From Gnetum montanum (taxonomy: Eukaryota; Streptophyta; Gnetopsida; Gnetales; Gnetaceae), in the NCBI GenBank assembly GCA_015680685.1, contig MNCI01011534.1:130119-194118 (forward strand): a stretch of DNA of 64,000 bases, given 5' to 3'. Within the stretch, counting starts at the first letter, position 1. Each line of letters starts with the position of its first letter. Position numbers and translations under genes: made by a program. The notes beneath the pieces were generated by a model. It saw nothing but the letters and a program-made list of their open reading frames with translations. It was not told the DNA's origin and ran no database searches. Below are positions 1 to 12,262 of the stretch, one piece after another.

Positions 1-2280
1 CCTTAGCATGTGATGTTTTAGCCTCGGTGGTTTTAATTTCCCCCCTCCTTCTTAGGATTTTTGGCTTAGGTTTCAAATTATGTACCTTGCATCCTTTGTC
101 CATGAGTGTAGCTAATCTTGTTGTAGGTCTCAATGAGTTAGTTTGTCTCTAAGGCTTTTGTTGTTTGCTATCTTCAGTGGGCTTTGTTGTTGATTTGGTG
201 ACTATTTTCATTGTTGTTGGAGTGATGGTTTCTTGCTAACTGCTAAGTTGTTGGGCACTATAGATGGGCTTTGATCATGGGTTATTATGGTTTTTCTTGT
301 TGAAGACAAAGGGACCCTCATAACAAATGGTTCCCTTACTATAAGTTGTGATGCTACTAGAAGGGGGACATGTATAATAAAAGGCTTTTCAGTGGTTGAA
401 GGAGGCGGTAATCATATGACAAAGGGCTCTCTAGGCTTTGTGTTTTAGAGCTATGGTGATACTTTGATGATAAATAGTTTCCTAGAAGGATTAAACTGTT
501 TGGTTTCTATGAATGAGGCTATAGTATAGGAGCTATTATTAGTGCTTGAAGAGTTGCACTTATTCAACATCAACTCTCCATGGTCAATCATCTTTTAGAG
601 GTCATCATTTAATGCTAGGTAGAAGTCAATATCATGACTAGCCATTTGATCGTAATGGTAAAACCTATCTAGTTTAATGTACTTTGGTAGCTTTGGATCA
701 TCTTTGATTGCTATTGTTGGATCTCTAGCTATGTCACAAAGATAATCGTGTCTCTTACAAGCTTCCTTAGACAATTTCTTGTGTTGTATATAGTTATTTT
801 TAAGTAACTATTCTAAAAGCTAACAGAGCTTCATAAGCAACCTAGTGTATTTCAATTTATCCTTTCCCTTAAAAGTTGTTCTAAGTTGATTGGGAGCATA
901 TGAAGTGAATAATTGAGAGATGTTGGAAGATGTGTTACATGTCGGTGATCTCTTCCTTTCTACTTGTTTTTTATCCTTGGATTTCATAGCCATAGTTATC
1001 TATTCTTGCCTAGTTTGATTCCTATCCCTCCTCATGTGTTGGTTCTTATAGGCCACAAAGGTTGGATCATTCTGGCCTCAACCACTTCTTCTTGATGTGT
1101 TTTAGTTTGCAAAAAGACTTAGCTTAGTGATCGGGGCTCTAAGTAATAAAGCTTTAACTTGATAAAGTCATTTACCACTCCCTTGTAGATGGTCATTATG
1201 TGGATTTTAGAGATAGGTTCTGGAATCTCATTGAGCATTGAATTCCATGTTTGAATGAACCTTTGGATTGGTTCAAGTGGCCCTTATCTCACATTCATTA
1301 GTTGCGCTAATGTGGTATCAAGCTTCAAGTTGTATTTGAAGTAGTTAATAAATTATTTTATTAAGTCCTCAAGGGAAGAGATAAAACCTCTAAGTAAGGT
1401 TTGATACTAGTCTAAAGCCTTCCCCCTTGAGGAACATAGGGAAATTTTGGAGTATTATATGAGGCCAAGCTTGCAATAGTTGGTACTTAGATTGGAAGAT
1501 GACTAGATATGCATTAGAATCTCCTTCACCATTGTATTTGGTGAAGTTTGGTATAGGTATGCCTGAAGGTAATGTTATTTGAGAAATAGTGGGGCTTATG
1601 GAATCATCTTGATAGAAGTCTATAACCTTGACCATCTAAGTTGTACTAGCTTTGAGCTTTTGTAGCTCTTCAATGAGGTCTTAGATCATTTAGAAGGCTT
1701 GATCCAATCCTTGGGACATCCTTGTAGGCTATGGTATTTTTTTTAATGATTAAGTTGGAAGTTGGGCAGTCTAAGGTCATGCAGTTGACATCAGTATGAA
1801 CAGAAGAGGTTGTGTGATCATCATTGTAGGTGGTTTAAATAAGAAGAAATAGGTTTGCGTTGAGATCTAAGAAATAAAGAGAGAAAAGGGAATGTGAGAA
1901 GCTTGCGAAGTCTAGGATCCCAAAGAAAGGCGCACTAATATGATGAAAGGATGAGGTGTGGTAGACACCACTAGAAATGGTTAAGTTGTAAAAGGCATTG
2001 ATGAAAATAGAGAGGTAGAGTGGGATGTTGGCTAAGATTATTATGTAGCAACAATTGATGTTGGTTCAAACATGGTAGGATATAAGGAAAAAGTCTGAGG
2101 AACTTGATGCACAAGGATCATTGAAGGTGCAAAGCTAGTGATAGTTGTTTGAAGAGTCAATTGTTGGAAGAGATTCCCAATAAAAAATTCTAGCTCTTGT
2201 TCCACCTTGAAATCATCTTATTCCTCTTTGTTCTCATCAGATCTTATCTCCTGACTTGCACCCTCTAATTATACTAGTTG
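1..2280 (-). pseudogene. E1 gag remnant (Ty3/gypsy), truncated by window edge
   Basis: Decayed gag of a minus-strand Ty3/gypsy element. The best stretch (1390-1635) contains the capsid-type block NFTKYNGEGDSNAYLVIFQ, which resembles retrotransposon gag domains. Further downstream, near 610-650, a knuckle-like segment reads FYHYDQMASHDIDFYLALND, in which expected Cys positions appear as Tyr, as a G-to-A change would give. It is followed by a Ser/Asn- and Pro-rich tail running off the left edge. Several stops (mostly TAG/TAA at likely Gln or Trp positions) and frame changes show it is dead. Pol would lie left of the window. Family assignment beyond Ty3/gypsy is uncertain. Confidence 0.7.
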
Positions 2281-3103
2281 TGTTAACATACAGATATGAA
2301 AATTAGTTAGTTTGATTTGGACATAAGGTGAAGGAATATACTCCTTTCCATTCCTATTTATTATTTCAAATTAACATTTTAATTCCAACTCTATGTGAGG
2401 GATAAGTAAGCTAGCTTGAATTTTTGCACAAATAAAGTTGTAATGCTCTTCATTTATGTTTGTATAGGTTGGTTCTAGCCCCATTTTTCTAAGGAACTAT
2501 TTATGCTCAACTATAGCAAAATCCTTTGGATTGTAGATGTGAATAGCCTCTTGGTATAAAGCCATGCATGCTATGTTATGGGATAGAACTATTGAATGTT
2601 GAAAAGGCATAAACTATGAGGCTAATGCATTGGGTGAGATTTGGACCAAGCTACTAATGTTTTAATGAAGGTTAAAAACCTTCAACATAAACAACTTTAA
2701 ATTAGCTTATCTGAGCTTTCATCTTCCATAACTACAACCTAAGCTTGAACTATAACAATCTCAACGCATTAAGATGAAACTATAATAACCTCAGCATATA
2801 AGCTGTAACTACTATGGAAAAAATAAAATATTCCCAATAAAGTTGTTTGGTGTAATTAAGTTGGCTTCAAATAAGCTACAAATACGATAATGTAGGAGCT
2901 AACGTGTATAAGTCAAGACTAGAAAACTAGTAATTAAGCTAGCTTGAATAACAAAAAAATATAGAAAGCTACAAATATACTGATAATTAAGCTAGCATAT
3001 GGATATGCCAATAATTAAACTACTGTATGTAAGAGAAATAGTAGAAAAACTACAAATAAGCTATCAAATACACTAGATTATGATGAAGAATTCAAGCAAA
3101 GGT
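2281..3103 (-). other. E1 untranslated leader between LTR and gag
   Basis: AT-rich stretch without a convincing reading frame, lying between the gag remnant and a primer-site-like sequence. It contains scattered GCTAGCTT/AATTAAGCTAGC words between about 2700 and 3060, which look like degenerate short repeats. The position suggests a 5' leader of E1; this is inference from layout only. Confidence 0.4.
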
Positions 3104-3119
3104 CCTCCTTCTAGTACCA
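3104..3119 (-). other. Primer-binding-site-like sequence of E1 (initiator Met tRNA type)
   Basis: Read on the minus strand the site is TGGTACTAGAAGGAGG, which matches the common plant primer site TGGTATCAGAGCCAGG at about 12 of 16 positions by eye. It lies at the expected place, between the gag leader and an AT-rich repeat region that would be the LTR. No LTR partner is in the window, so this remains tentative. Confidence 0.4.
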
Positions 3120-5100
3120 GAAACTATAGAGGTTGAAAAATTTGGTGCTGGAGGGAAAAAAATTTCAATGCATGACAATTTAACCTCAAATCCAAACAAG
3201 CCTCAGAAGAGAATTCAAAGCACCTCAAACGGTCCGATAGCCCACTTGAGGATTTAGTGGATATGTTATTGAAATTTTAAAATGTAAGTAATATTGTAAT
3301 AATGACATAACATAAAAAAAAGTTAATAGCAAAGAAATGAACACAACATAATGATAAGAGTAGAGAATTAAACATAGTGTAGTGATGATATTAAGAACTA
3401 CAACTTTGTATTAGATGTAAAAATGAATGAAAGTTTTGACTATACAAGTTACAGGCTTTACAAGCCTAGGAGTTCAAGGAATAGCATCGGAGTTTAATGT
3501 AGGGTGTGTTATACAACCAATGCCAGTTTGTTCTAGACTTCATCTATCTACCAAGATTCTTTCTACTACTATTTCTCATGCTAGTGGAATGGTTGTGGGT
3601 GATCACAAACTTCTAAAGTTTACACTACTTCCAATGTCTCTAGTTTAGCCCAAGTGTAAAGTTCCAAAAAGTTAAAATGTATCAAATATATGCAAGAATA
3701 GCTTAAATTGGCTAGAGCATTAGTGATTTCATGTTGTTGATTGCTATAGCATGTTAGATGATTCTGACAAGTGAAATATGCAATATGTGAATGCCAGTGT
3801 AATTTGGGTTATGGCCCAAAACTCTAGCATAATTGGAATTTCTTATTAGTGTACATGCTAGCGTATATGCCAACATAATTGAACTTTGGCTTAAATCTCC
3901 ATCATAATTGGCATTTTCCATTAGCATATATGCCATTTTGCACATTTTCATGCTAATGTAATTGGCATTTCTATCACCAAAATTTGCAATGTAGGAGCCT
4001 CTAGTGTATAGAGCTTTTTTGGTTAACGTTGATAGCATATTTAGGTTATTTTCCTAGCATATAAGCTACCAAAGTGTTGGCTTTTGATGCAAAATTTTGG
4101 CAGCATATTTACATGTTTTTCCTTTATACGCTAGCTTGAATGAGACTTTTAGCTTATAGGTTGCAACTTACATCTTTGTATACTAGAAATAATTTAAACT
4201 ATGCTGAAGTAAAAGCCATGAGATGGGGCTTTTTTTAATGGAAAAATGAATTGTTTCTTCCTTAGAAATTCCCATTAAGTTACAATGTAAACACTCTGGC
4301 TATTAGGCTGCATATGCAAATGCAAAGTTTCTTTATGGTATTTCACCAAAGGGAGAAAGAGCTCTTCATACAACTAGATGCTAAAAGCCCAAGAAATTCC
4401 TAAGAATGAACTAGTTATTTGAAGGAATTCATCTCAAGAATTTATAGTTTTTGTGTAGAAATGCAGATGGTTCATCAATGTCTATGCATCAACAAAGACT
4501 CATCAACATAACCCAAGCTAGTCCTGAGTGTTCATTGATACAGTTAGGTAAACTAGGCTTGTAAGGGGTGCATCAATGCCCTTGCATTGACATAGGAAGT
4601 GCATTAACATAGGGTAGTTAGCACACCCTTTCCCAAGATCACACTTTGTATTTTGTGTTAGGGTGCAAGCTAAAACCTAAGAAAGCATGTTGGAAGGGAT
4701 TATAGGACATTTGAATGAATTTGGAATCATCCTAAAGAGCTTGAGATTATGTATGCAATCTTGAAGTGTGATCCCCAAAACAAGGATACATCTTGGAAAG
4801 ACAATAATCTCTACCAAACATACTAGACAATAAATATAGGATAGAAGAAATACTTTCCTAGATCCTAGACTTACAATCGACATATAACTTGCCACAACAT
4901 GCTCATCATTTTTGTACTACTAGATAAAGCTAGTCCCATAGCTTTAATACTCAATAAACAAAAACTAAGGCTAAGTAGATGACAAGGTCAATATGAATAA
5001 ATATAATTGCAAAAATAATTTAACATAGGACACATTAAAAAATTGCCACATTAAGAGAAGAGAGACTAGCATATGATAACTAGTGAGAAGAGTTTCCTAG
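3120..5100 (-). repeat. Putative 5' LTR region of E1, with degenerate internal repeats
   Basis: AT-rich region with no convincing gene. From about 3770 to 4010 a degenerate unit recurs around the words AATTGGCATTT and TTAGCATATATGCCA; translated on the minus strand it gives an artificial-looking repeat of Asn-Ala-Asn-Tyr. Between about 4470 and 4620 short CATCAAC/GCATCAATG words recur. Such subrepeats are common in plant LTR U3 regions. The call rests on the primer-site-like sequence next to it; the other LTR is not present, so both ends are unknown. Confidence 0.35.
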
Positions 5101-6680
5101 CATGCTTGTGAAACTAAAGATGCCTCGGATGTGATGAATGACCTTTGATACACCTTTTGATTTGTGTTCAGCTACTAATTATTATGCATGTCCCACTTTT
5201 GAGTTCTGGGATATGATCCCTTTACCTCTGATTCCTCCTTTTGATGGAGGCATTTAGGTTCTAAATAAAGCAACAACTCTTCAAGTGAATTAAATGGTGC
5301 TCTCTTCTAGCCTCATGAGTGCACGTACCAAAACATATTTGACTAAAATGATCCTTAAATTATGTGAAATCCCTAGACATTAAACCAACAATAAAAAATC
5401 ATGCATGAGAACAATAGTAAGTATAATTTCCAAGGAAAACATGAAGAACAAACTCATAACCTAATGTCAAACATGTACATAGGTATCATGAATAAGATAG
5501 GATCAAGAACATATATCCATCAGTTTCTCTCCCACATGACTAAGTTACAAGACATTAACCTTAAACAACACTAAATAAAGGTATACTCTGAAGAACATTG
5601 GCATAATAATTATAGGTATAAGCATGGAAAAAACAACAAAAAAAACTCTAAAACATATAACACCAATACCCAAGAAAACCAAGATAAATAAACATGTAGA
5701 TAGAAAACAAAAGTAAAAGAAGATAGTATTGGTCAAACCATTAGACTCATTGAGTGGCAACCAAAGACACACAGATGATTAATCTGTGCCATGAAATGAT
5801 TACCATCCTAGAAGTTAAGCTTGAGCTTACTCTCCTACAATGCCATGTCACCAAGGATTCACAAGTGAGTCCTTCCCTTAGCAAGCTCCTACCTTTATTA
5901 CCCTTGTGAAACCTACTAATGGAACACTCATGGATTTCCCATAACTAGTGAGACGTTAGCATTAAACACAAATCCATCCCCTTGGATGCTCAATCTTATC
6001 CTCTACTTCTCTTGGTCAACTTCCTACCACACACAAAAATGAACAAGAAATGGATTGGAAGGAATAAATAATGCATGATGGATGAGAAAGAGAGAGAATA
6101 TGCAACATCATTGGATTCCTAGCTAGCCATTTAATTGGCTCATAAAGAATGTGAGCACATCCTACATACTATAAAAGATCCATTGCCACATCCCTTCATT
6201 GCTAATTGTCCATGTTAAAGAAATAGATCTCCAAGTCCCCTTTCCAAGTGCAAGGTTATGCCTACCTTGTCAATTCCATCTAACTTTGGGTACTCTACGG
6301 TCTAACCATTGGTAAAATCAAAATAAGGTAACATGTCATAAAACATCTATAAGTTAAGATCCCCATTTGGTTTTCTTCCAGTCATGCACATATGCATGGA
6401 AAACTCCTATTAAGTTTACAAGACATCTCTTTAAAGATGTCTGCAAATTAGACAAGGCATATCCTCTAAACCTAAGATGTCTCCTATCAAGTTTAAGATA
6501 TCTTCTGTGAAGACACATCTCCCAGAAAATATGTCTTCTAAACCTTCTAGATGTATCCACAAAGCTTGGAACTTCTAAAACACACACATAGAGAAGAAGA
6601 AGGGGATTAAAAGAGGTGTTCATAGACTAGCTCTCCTACCCTTCAAAAAATGAACTCATGTGAACAAGGAAGTAGGGGTT
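5101..6680 (-). repeat. Putative 3' LTR region of E2 with AGATGTCT/AGACATCT repeats
   Basis: Non-coding stretch just downstream (minus strand) of the E2 integrase end, where a 3' LTR is expected. At 6410-6560 the 8-mer AGATGTCT and its complement AGACATCT recur together with near copies. The same signature is denser at 53880-54140, next to an E2-like gag start. I could not align the two regions end to end by eye, so they may be strongly diverged LTRs of one element or LTRs of related families. Short hydrophobic reading frames here show no family features. Confidence 0.4.
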
Positions 6681-6880
6681 GAAGTGATGCTCCACTCATG
6701 AAGTTTAGTCTTACAGACTCATACAACATCATTCGTAGATTGATCCTCCTAATGAATTAAATATTCATGCATCTTAATTCCCCAAGTTCTAAAAGATTCC
6801 CTCTACTTGAGTATGATTTCCTTATTCTTCATTGAATGCTTGGATTGATCAATAGCTTTCTTCAACTCATCGATGCTATT

Positions 6881-8289
6881 CTATATGGCCTTCTTATCAA
6901 CTAGTCCATGATAGTGAACAAGATTTGAAACATTAAACACAAAATATATATCAACATCATTTGGTAAATATATCTCAAAAGCATTATCATTAATCTTAGC
7001 CTTGATTTTGAAAGGCCCCATCTTCTTGGCTTTCAACTTATAGAAGTTAATACCTCTCAACCATTTCTTCTTTAAGTGCATCCAAACCAAGTTACTAATA
7101 GCAAAATTTAGCTTCCATTTGTTCTCATTCCTCTTAAGGAATTTCTCTTTAGCATTTTTCTCTAGATTTGATTTCACATGTGCATGAAAATCCCTCATCT
7201 CCTGCACAAATTTAGCACTAAGTTGAGCTTTACCATCAAAGCTCTTCAAGGTATCCATCATCTTTGGACAAAATCCATAGTTCACCTCAAATGGACATGT
7301 TCCAATAACAACATGAAAAGCATTATTATATGAAAAGTCAATATGACATAACAAGTTTTTTCACCTATTTGATTATCCATCACATAAAATCTTAATATGT
7401 TCAGCAAGGATTTATTCACCACCTCTATTTGGCCACCAAATTATGGATGATATGTACTAGAAAAACTTCACTTTTTCCCTAAAATTTTCCTAAGGAACCT
7501 CTAAAAGTGATTTGTGAATTTGGAGTCTCTATCACTAACAATATTCAAAGGAATTTCATCAACTTCACAACATGCCAAAACATTTTGCAACATGAGAAGC
7601 ACCATTTACCTTCTTGCATGGAATGAAGTATGTCATATTGAAGAACCTATCCACAATAACAAAAATTGCATCATTTCCACTTTTGATTTTTGGAATACCA
7701 CTCCCAAAATCTATAAACATACTTTTTCATGAACCCTTGGAAATCAGAAAAGGCATATAATGTCCATCCACTTCATTACCTCCTTTGAATTTCTAATAAG
7801 TCATACTCCTTTACAAATTTAAAAACTTTAGTAATCATACCAATCTAAAAATAGTACCTACCCATAAGTTTTAATGTTTTATCATTGTCTATGTGACCTA
7901 CCATGCCACTATAATTCTTTTTAAACAAATATTTTTCCTAAAATGACAATTAGGAACACATACCTTTCCATTTTTAAATAATAGTTCATATTGAATATGA
8001 TAGTTCATCCACTAGTCTATCCTACTGAATAATGGCTCTTTGAGGCTTCTTCAAACCTACCTAAAATCAACATCATGTTCATACATATTAGCAAAATCAC
8101 CCATCCCTTCCACATTAGGGACACTAAAATTCACTAACAACACCTTGGATAAAGCATTAGCCAAAGATTTGCTTTTCCACATTTGTGCTACAACACAAAA
8201 TGGAACTTTTGCAACTATGCAACTCACTTCATGTGCTTTGCATTGAACTTATTTTGTAAGTTTAGAAATTAAAGTGTTTTATAGTCCAT
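6881..8289 (-). pseudogene. E2 pol: RNase H C-terminus and integrase (Ty3/gypsy), interrupted by E3
   Basis: Read on the minus strand from 8289 downward: the end of RNase H (a decayed FLNLQNKFNAKHMK block and a HK.GKAN-like block near 8130-8250), the integrase core (an IFVIVDRFFNMTYFIPCKK block near 7620-7680, the usual VDRFSKM region), and the integrase C-terminus at 6881-7354. The C-terminus is open for 157 codons and contains FEVNYGFCP and the KMGPFKIKAKINDNAFEI block typical of gypsy integrases. The RNase H sequence stops at 8289 and its upstream half resumes at 18149 beyond the Athila-type insertion. Frameshifts and stops show it is inactive. Confidence 0.85.
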
Positions 8290-9389
8290 TGTTAAATCCC
8301 AAAATTGGTAGTTTTTAAATCTTAATTACATATTGTTAATTATTTAATTAGTGTTTAATTAATGTCTATTTTAGTTATTTTAATTTGTTTAAGTTTATTA
8401 TATTTTAGTTTATTATAGTGATGAGTATTAGTTTATAATTATTAGATTATTATTAGTTTATTAGTTTTTATGTACTAAAGACTTGAACCAGAGGCACATG
8501 TTTTGTTGTTGGGTAGCCATGTCATGGTAGTTGAAGAATCCAATTTCTTTATCTATACTGGTATTATGGTTTCTGGTTTTTGATTTTGTTTTTGTAGCAG
8601 TAATAGGAATGCACATTGAGGATTTATGGTAGTAATGGAGTTGCAACTTGGACGTTGGTGCTGCAATGTGGATGTGCTACTCCATCAACCACGTTCTTTC
8701 ATCGCATAACTATAGCTATTTCTTGCACACTCCTACAACCATTACCCATGTGGGTGGTGGCAGTGGACATTACGCATGGGTAGTAATTACCATAGCCATT
8801 ATGTATGGGTGGTGGCTCCTCATGTGCTAGACTAATCCTCATAAATTTTCTAGCCAGATGCAAAAGAGGGAAAGGAGAAAAAAGGATATGAAGAAACAAA
8901 GAGAAGATACTATTGAGAGAACCATGCCAAATTAGAATTTTTGTTTGTGCATAAAATTATGAAGGAAGAGTGTCAATCCTTTGTGGTAATTAATAGTCAA
9001 CAATGTTTTAAAATTGTGAAGTTGTTTCATTGCAGAGACAACAGAGCAGGGTCACAAATTAGGTGACATCTCCTTTGTAATGTTTCTTATTTTTCATAAA
9101 TTTATTTAAATTTAATTTGAATGAATTGATTGTATTCATCTTTGAACTTAATGTTAGAAATTAAGATGAATATTGTTGATTTTACTTATGGGTGATAGCC
9201 ATAAGTGTGGTGTTCTCAATTGAATCTAGATCTAATCATTGGTTTTATGTCTTTATCATCTTTTGACTTTAAAACATTCCTTTATAGGATACAACTCATA
9301 AGTTAGTCACAAATGAGATGAAAATTTCTACAATGAAAGAAATTAAGATAAATATTAAAGGTATCCAGTACCAAATTTTACTTGGCTCA
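8290..9389 (+). repeat. E3 5' LTR
   Basis: Starts TGTTAAATCCCAAAATTGGT and ends ...CTTGGCTCA just before the primer site. The copy at 17017-18148 matches nearly along its length; over the first 250 bases about nine in ten positions agree by eye. Many differences are C/T or A/G transitions. The first 180 bases are extremely AT-rich (TTAATTA, TTTAGTTTATT words). Confidence 0.88.
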
Positions 9390-9395
9390 TCAATT

Positions 9396-9413
9396 TGGTG
9401 CTGCTGCCAGGGA
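9396..9413 (+). other. E3 primer binding site, tRNA-Asp type
   Basis: TGGTGCTGCTGCCAGGGA, six bases after the LTR end, resembles the tRNA-Asp primer site TGGCGCCGTTGCCGGGGA used by Athila and related plant elements. The differences include CG-to-TG and C-to-T changes, expected for a methylated copy. Confidence 0.75.
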
Positions 9414-9876
9414 GGCCAACAGAGTTAATCATCATCAAGAGTTCTGTATGTTTTAATTTTATTTTGTCATTTCATATTCTAGGTACATTTTATTTTATTT
9501 TATGTTTCTTTTATTTAAGTAATTTGAGAAATCATGTGTTTTATTTATTTTTCTTACATTAAAAAAATCCAAAAATAGGAAAAAATCCTAAGAATCAGCT
9601 CCTCTTATCGTACAACTAACTAAAACTGTTTAAAAAGTTGCAATTAAAGTTGCGATAGTAGGACTTATTAAATCAGTTTGTAAATTCTTAGGAATGGTAG
9701 CCCATGAATGTGCCAATGAAGAATGTTCTTGTTAAATGAAACTAATAAAGCAACCAAAGAAACCAACACAAATTTAACCTTCTAAAAGCACTCTTAGCCT
9801 TTATAAACCTACAGAAGTCACTTAAAACCAAGTCTAAGAGTAACCAATACAATTAAGATATGATTTTTCTTCCCCT

Positions 9877-11243
9877 TTGACAACACAAAATCCCAAAGAA
9901 AAAACACAACATAATTTTTCCATATCTATTGATCGTCTATGTGATATTCCAACTACAACCATGAGTTCAACTATTGGGACAAGGTTTCAAAATCTAAGTG
10001 CTACCTCGATGTCAACTTATGTGACCATAATTGAAGGTATTACCCAACCAATGAGTACTTTGAATTTACAAACTCCACTACTAGTCTCTATTTCTATACC
10101 AAATTCTATAGTAATCCTAATAGTAACCACTACTTACATGATGGGATTATCTTCACATCATACACCTCCTCCATTTTCCTTAGATTCAATTCCTCTCCTC
10201 TTTGGTAGTTTGAGTTCCAATGTTTCAATTGGGCAACCCTACCTAGGACAAACCCTTGGGGAGTTAGTGAACCAAAGAACATCTAGTATACCTCAAGGAC
10301 CATTAGTTTTTTCACAAGAAAGAGATGTAGAGGTGAAAAATATTCATTTATTACCTATCTTTGAAGAAAAAAATGATGAGGATCTAATTACCCACATAAG
10401 AGAATCTGAAACAACATTAGTCATGTTAGCATCTCAAAGTGAGGATAAAACTAAGATGATTGCCTTTAAATCAATCTTAAAGTACAAAGATGATTTTTTG
10501 CTACAAATCCTTAGAACACAAATTACTTCATGGGATGAGTTTAAGAATGCTTTTCTACAAATATTTCTTTCTAACGATAGAATGTATTCATTAAGGAAGT
10601 AATTAATGAATTTTATGAAACATGAGGATGAAGACTATGAGAGTACCTTTGATAAATTTAAAGGATTATGCTTAAAAAATCCAAACCATGGATTCCCAGC
10701 CCATCAATTAATTCAAATCTTTGGAGAAGGATTATTACCTTATTGTAGGCAAAATGTTCACTTTGCATGTGGAGGAAATATTTTAAATGTGATGATGGTT
10801 GGATAATCATAGATTCATTAGTAGATCAAAGTAAACAAATGCCAAAATCCAATATTATGCAAGACATGACTCAACAAATAGAATAGTTGAATAAAAAAGT
10901 GGATGAGGTGACATAATTAATTAAAAAACAAGCTGATGGAATTCAAGGAGAAATGTGCAACATTTGTGATAGTCCCCAACATAACCAAACAACCTATCCA
11001 ACCTTGTTCTATTTTCAAAAGAAAATGCAAGAGTCAGTAAAGGCTTTTCAACAATTTAAGAGCCAACCAAAAATAAACCTTCCTCAACGACCATTTTACC
11101 AACAAAAATATCCTCAAAATAACTTTAGGTCATTTAAGAATCCAACTAATGAACTCTTGGATAAACTCACCCAAAGCCTTACTTCCTTCATAGAAGAAAG
11201 TAGACAATTCATAGTGAGACTAGAAGGAGATTTTAGGACTTAA
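9877..11243 (+). pseudogene. E3 gag remnant
   Basis: Begins MTTQNPKEKTQ after a leader of about 460 nt. The N-terminal 140 residues are Ser/Thr/Pro-rich. The capsid domain runs from roughly 10340 to 10800 with SWDEFKNAFLQIFL and, after a stop at 10600, FKGLCLKNPNHGFPAHQLIQ, the Athila version of the retrotransposon gag domain. One frameshift near 10795 is followed by a nucleocapsid knuckle near 10953-11000, CNICDSPQHNQTTYP, with the last Cys changed to Tyr. A basic/Gln-rich tail follows. Structural protein of the virus-like particle when intact; here dead. Confidence 0.85.
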
Positions 11244-11249
11244 CAAAAA

Positions 11250-12262
11250 ATGAATTACCATCCCAACCTAAACAAAATCCTACATCTCAAAAAAAGGGTA
11301 AAGAGCAATTACATTTCATCACTACAAGGAGTGAAAAAATAATTGAACCTAAACCCCAAAAGAATGTGAGATTTTAGGAGGTAGGAAAACAAGAAGAAAT
11401 TCAGCCATAAATAGTAAATTAGGAAGATCAACCAACTAGGGAAAAAGAACAACCATTACTCTCTAGGCAACCAGTTTTACCTCCTTTTCCTAAATGATTA
11501 CAAGAGGATTTTACAACTAAAGCCCATCTTGAAAAAATGTTTAGTGAATTGTATTTGCATATCCTTTTAGAAAAAGCAGTAAAAGACACACCTCTTTTTG
11601 CCAAATACTTAAGGGAATTATGCACTAGAAGAAGAAAGGAAAAAATTCCTAAACAAGTTTATGTGGTTGAAAATATTTCTTAACTTATACAAAATCATGA
11701 GATTCCCAAATACCAAGATCTTAGAGTCCCTGCCATCCCAATCAAAATAAATGGACAAGTAATTAAAAATGCCCTACTAGATTTAGAAGCCAACATTAAT
11801 ATCATGCCTCTTAAAATGGCTAGGTCACTTAATATACTAGATATCAAAGGAGTAAACATGACAATATCATTGGTTGATGGTTCAAATATAACACCCATAG
11901 GAATAGTAGAAGACTTGATATTTGAGGTAGAAAAAGGAAAATACCTAATTGAATTTGTTGTTTTAGAAGTAAAATATTAGGATTTTTTTACTATTATATT
12001 AGGTAGACCTTGGCTAGCAACAACTAATGTAGTAATTAATTGTATATCTAGACAACTTCAACTTTCCTTTGCCAATCTTACTTTTACACTAAATATATAT
12101 GATAATGTAAAAGAAGATCATTTAAATATAGAATTGAAGGAAGCAAGAATTCTCTACACTTTACCCACTTCAGCAATGGCATAAGATAGGGAAACCTTAG
12201 TGTTGAATAATTTTAAGGAAGGACTTTTAGATCCCTCAACTAAAGAACAAGAAGATCTCCTT
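11250..12262 (+). pseudogene. E3 protease region of pol
   Basis: Links gag to RT. The aspartic protease centre is near 11775-11800, reading LLDLEANINIMPL, where the family normally has D-L/S-G-A; the catalytic-loop Gly is Glu here. It is followed by VDGSNITPIGIVEDLIFEVE and IILGRPWLAT, blocks typical of the Athila protease. At least six in-frame stops occur, several at TGG-to-TAG/TGA or CAA-to-TAA positions. Confidence 0.8.

Noticed and set aside
3427-3648. 73-codon plus-strand frame
   Set aside because: No family resemblance, lies in a putative LTR, and composition is like its non-coding surroundings.
5545-5772. Hydrophobic 75-codon minus-strand frame that looks like a membrane protein
   Set aside because: A/T-rich non-coding sequence often gives Phe/Leu/Ile runs; no start context, homologue or neighbour supports it.
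7514-7732. Plus-strand frame over E2 integrase
   Set aside because: Antisense shadow of the minus-strand integrase core.
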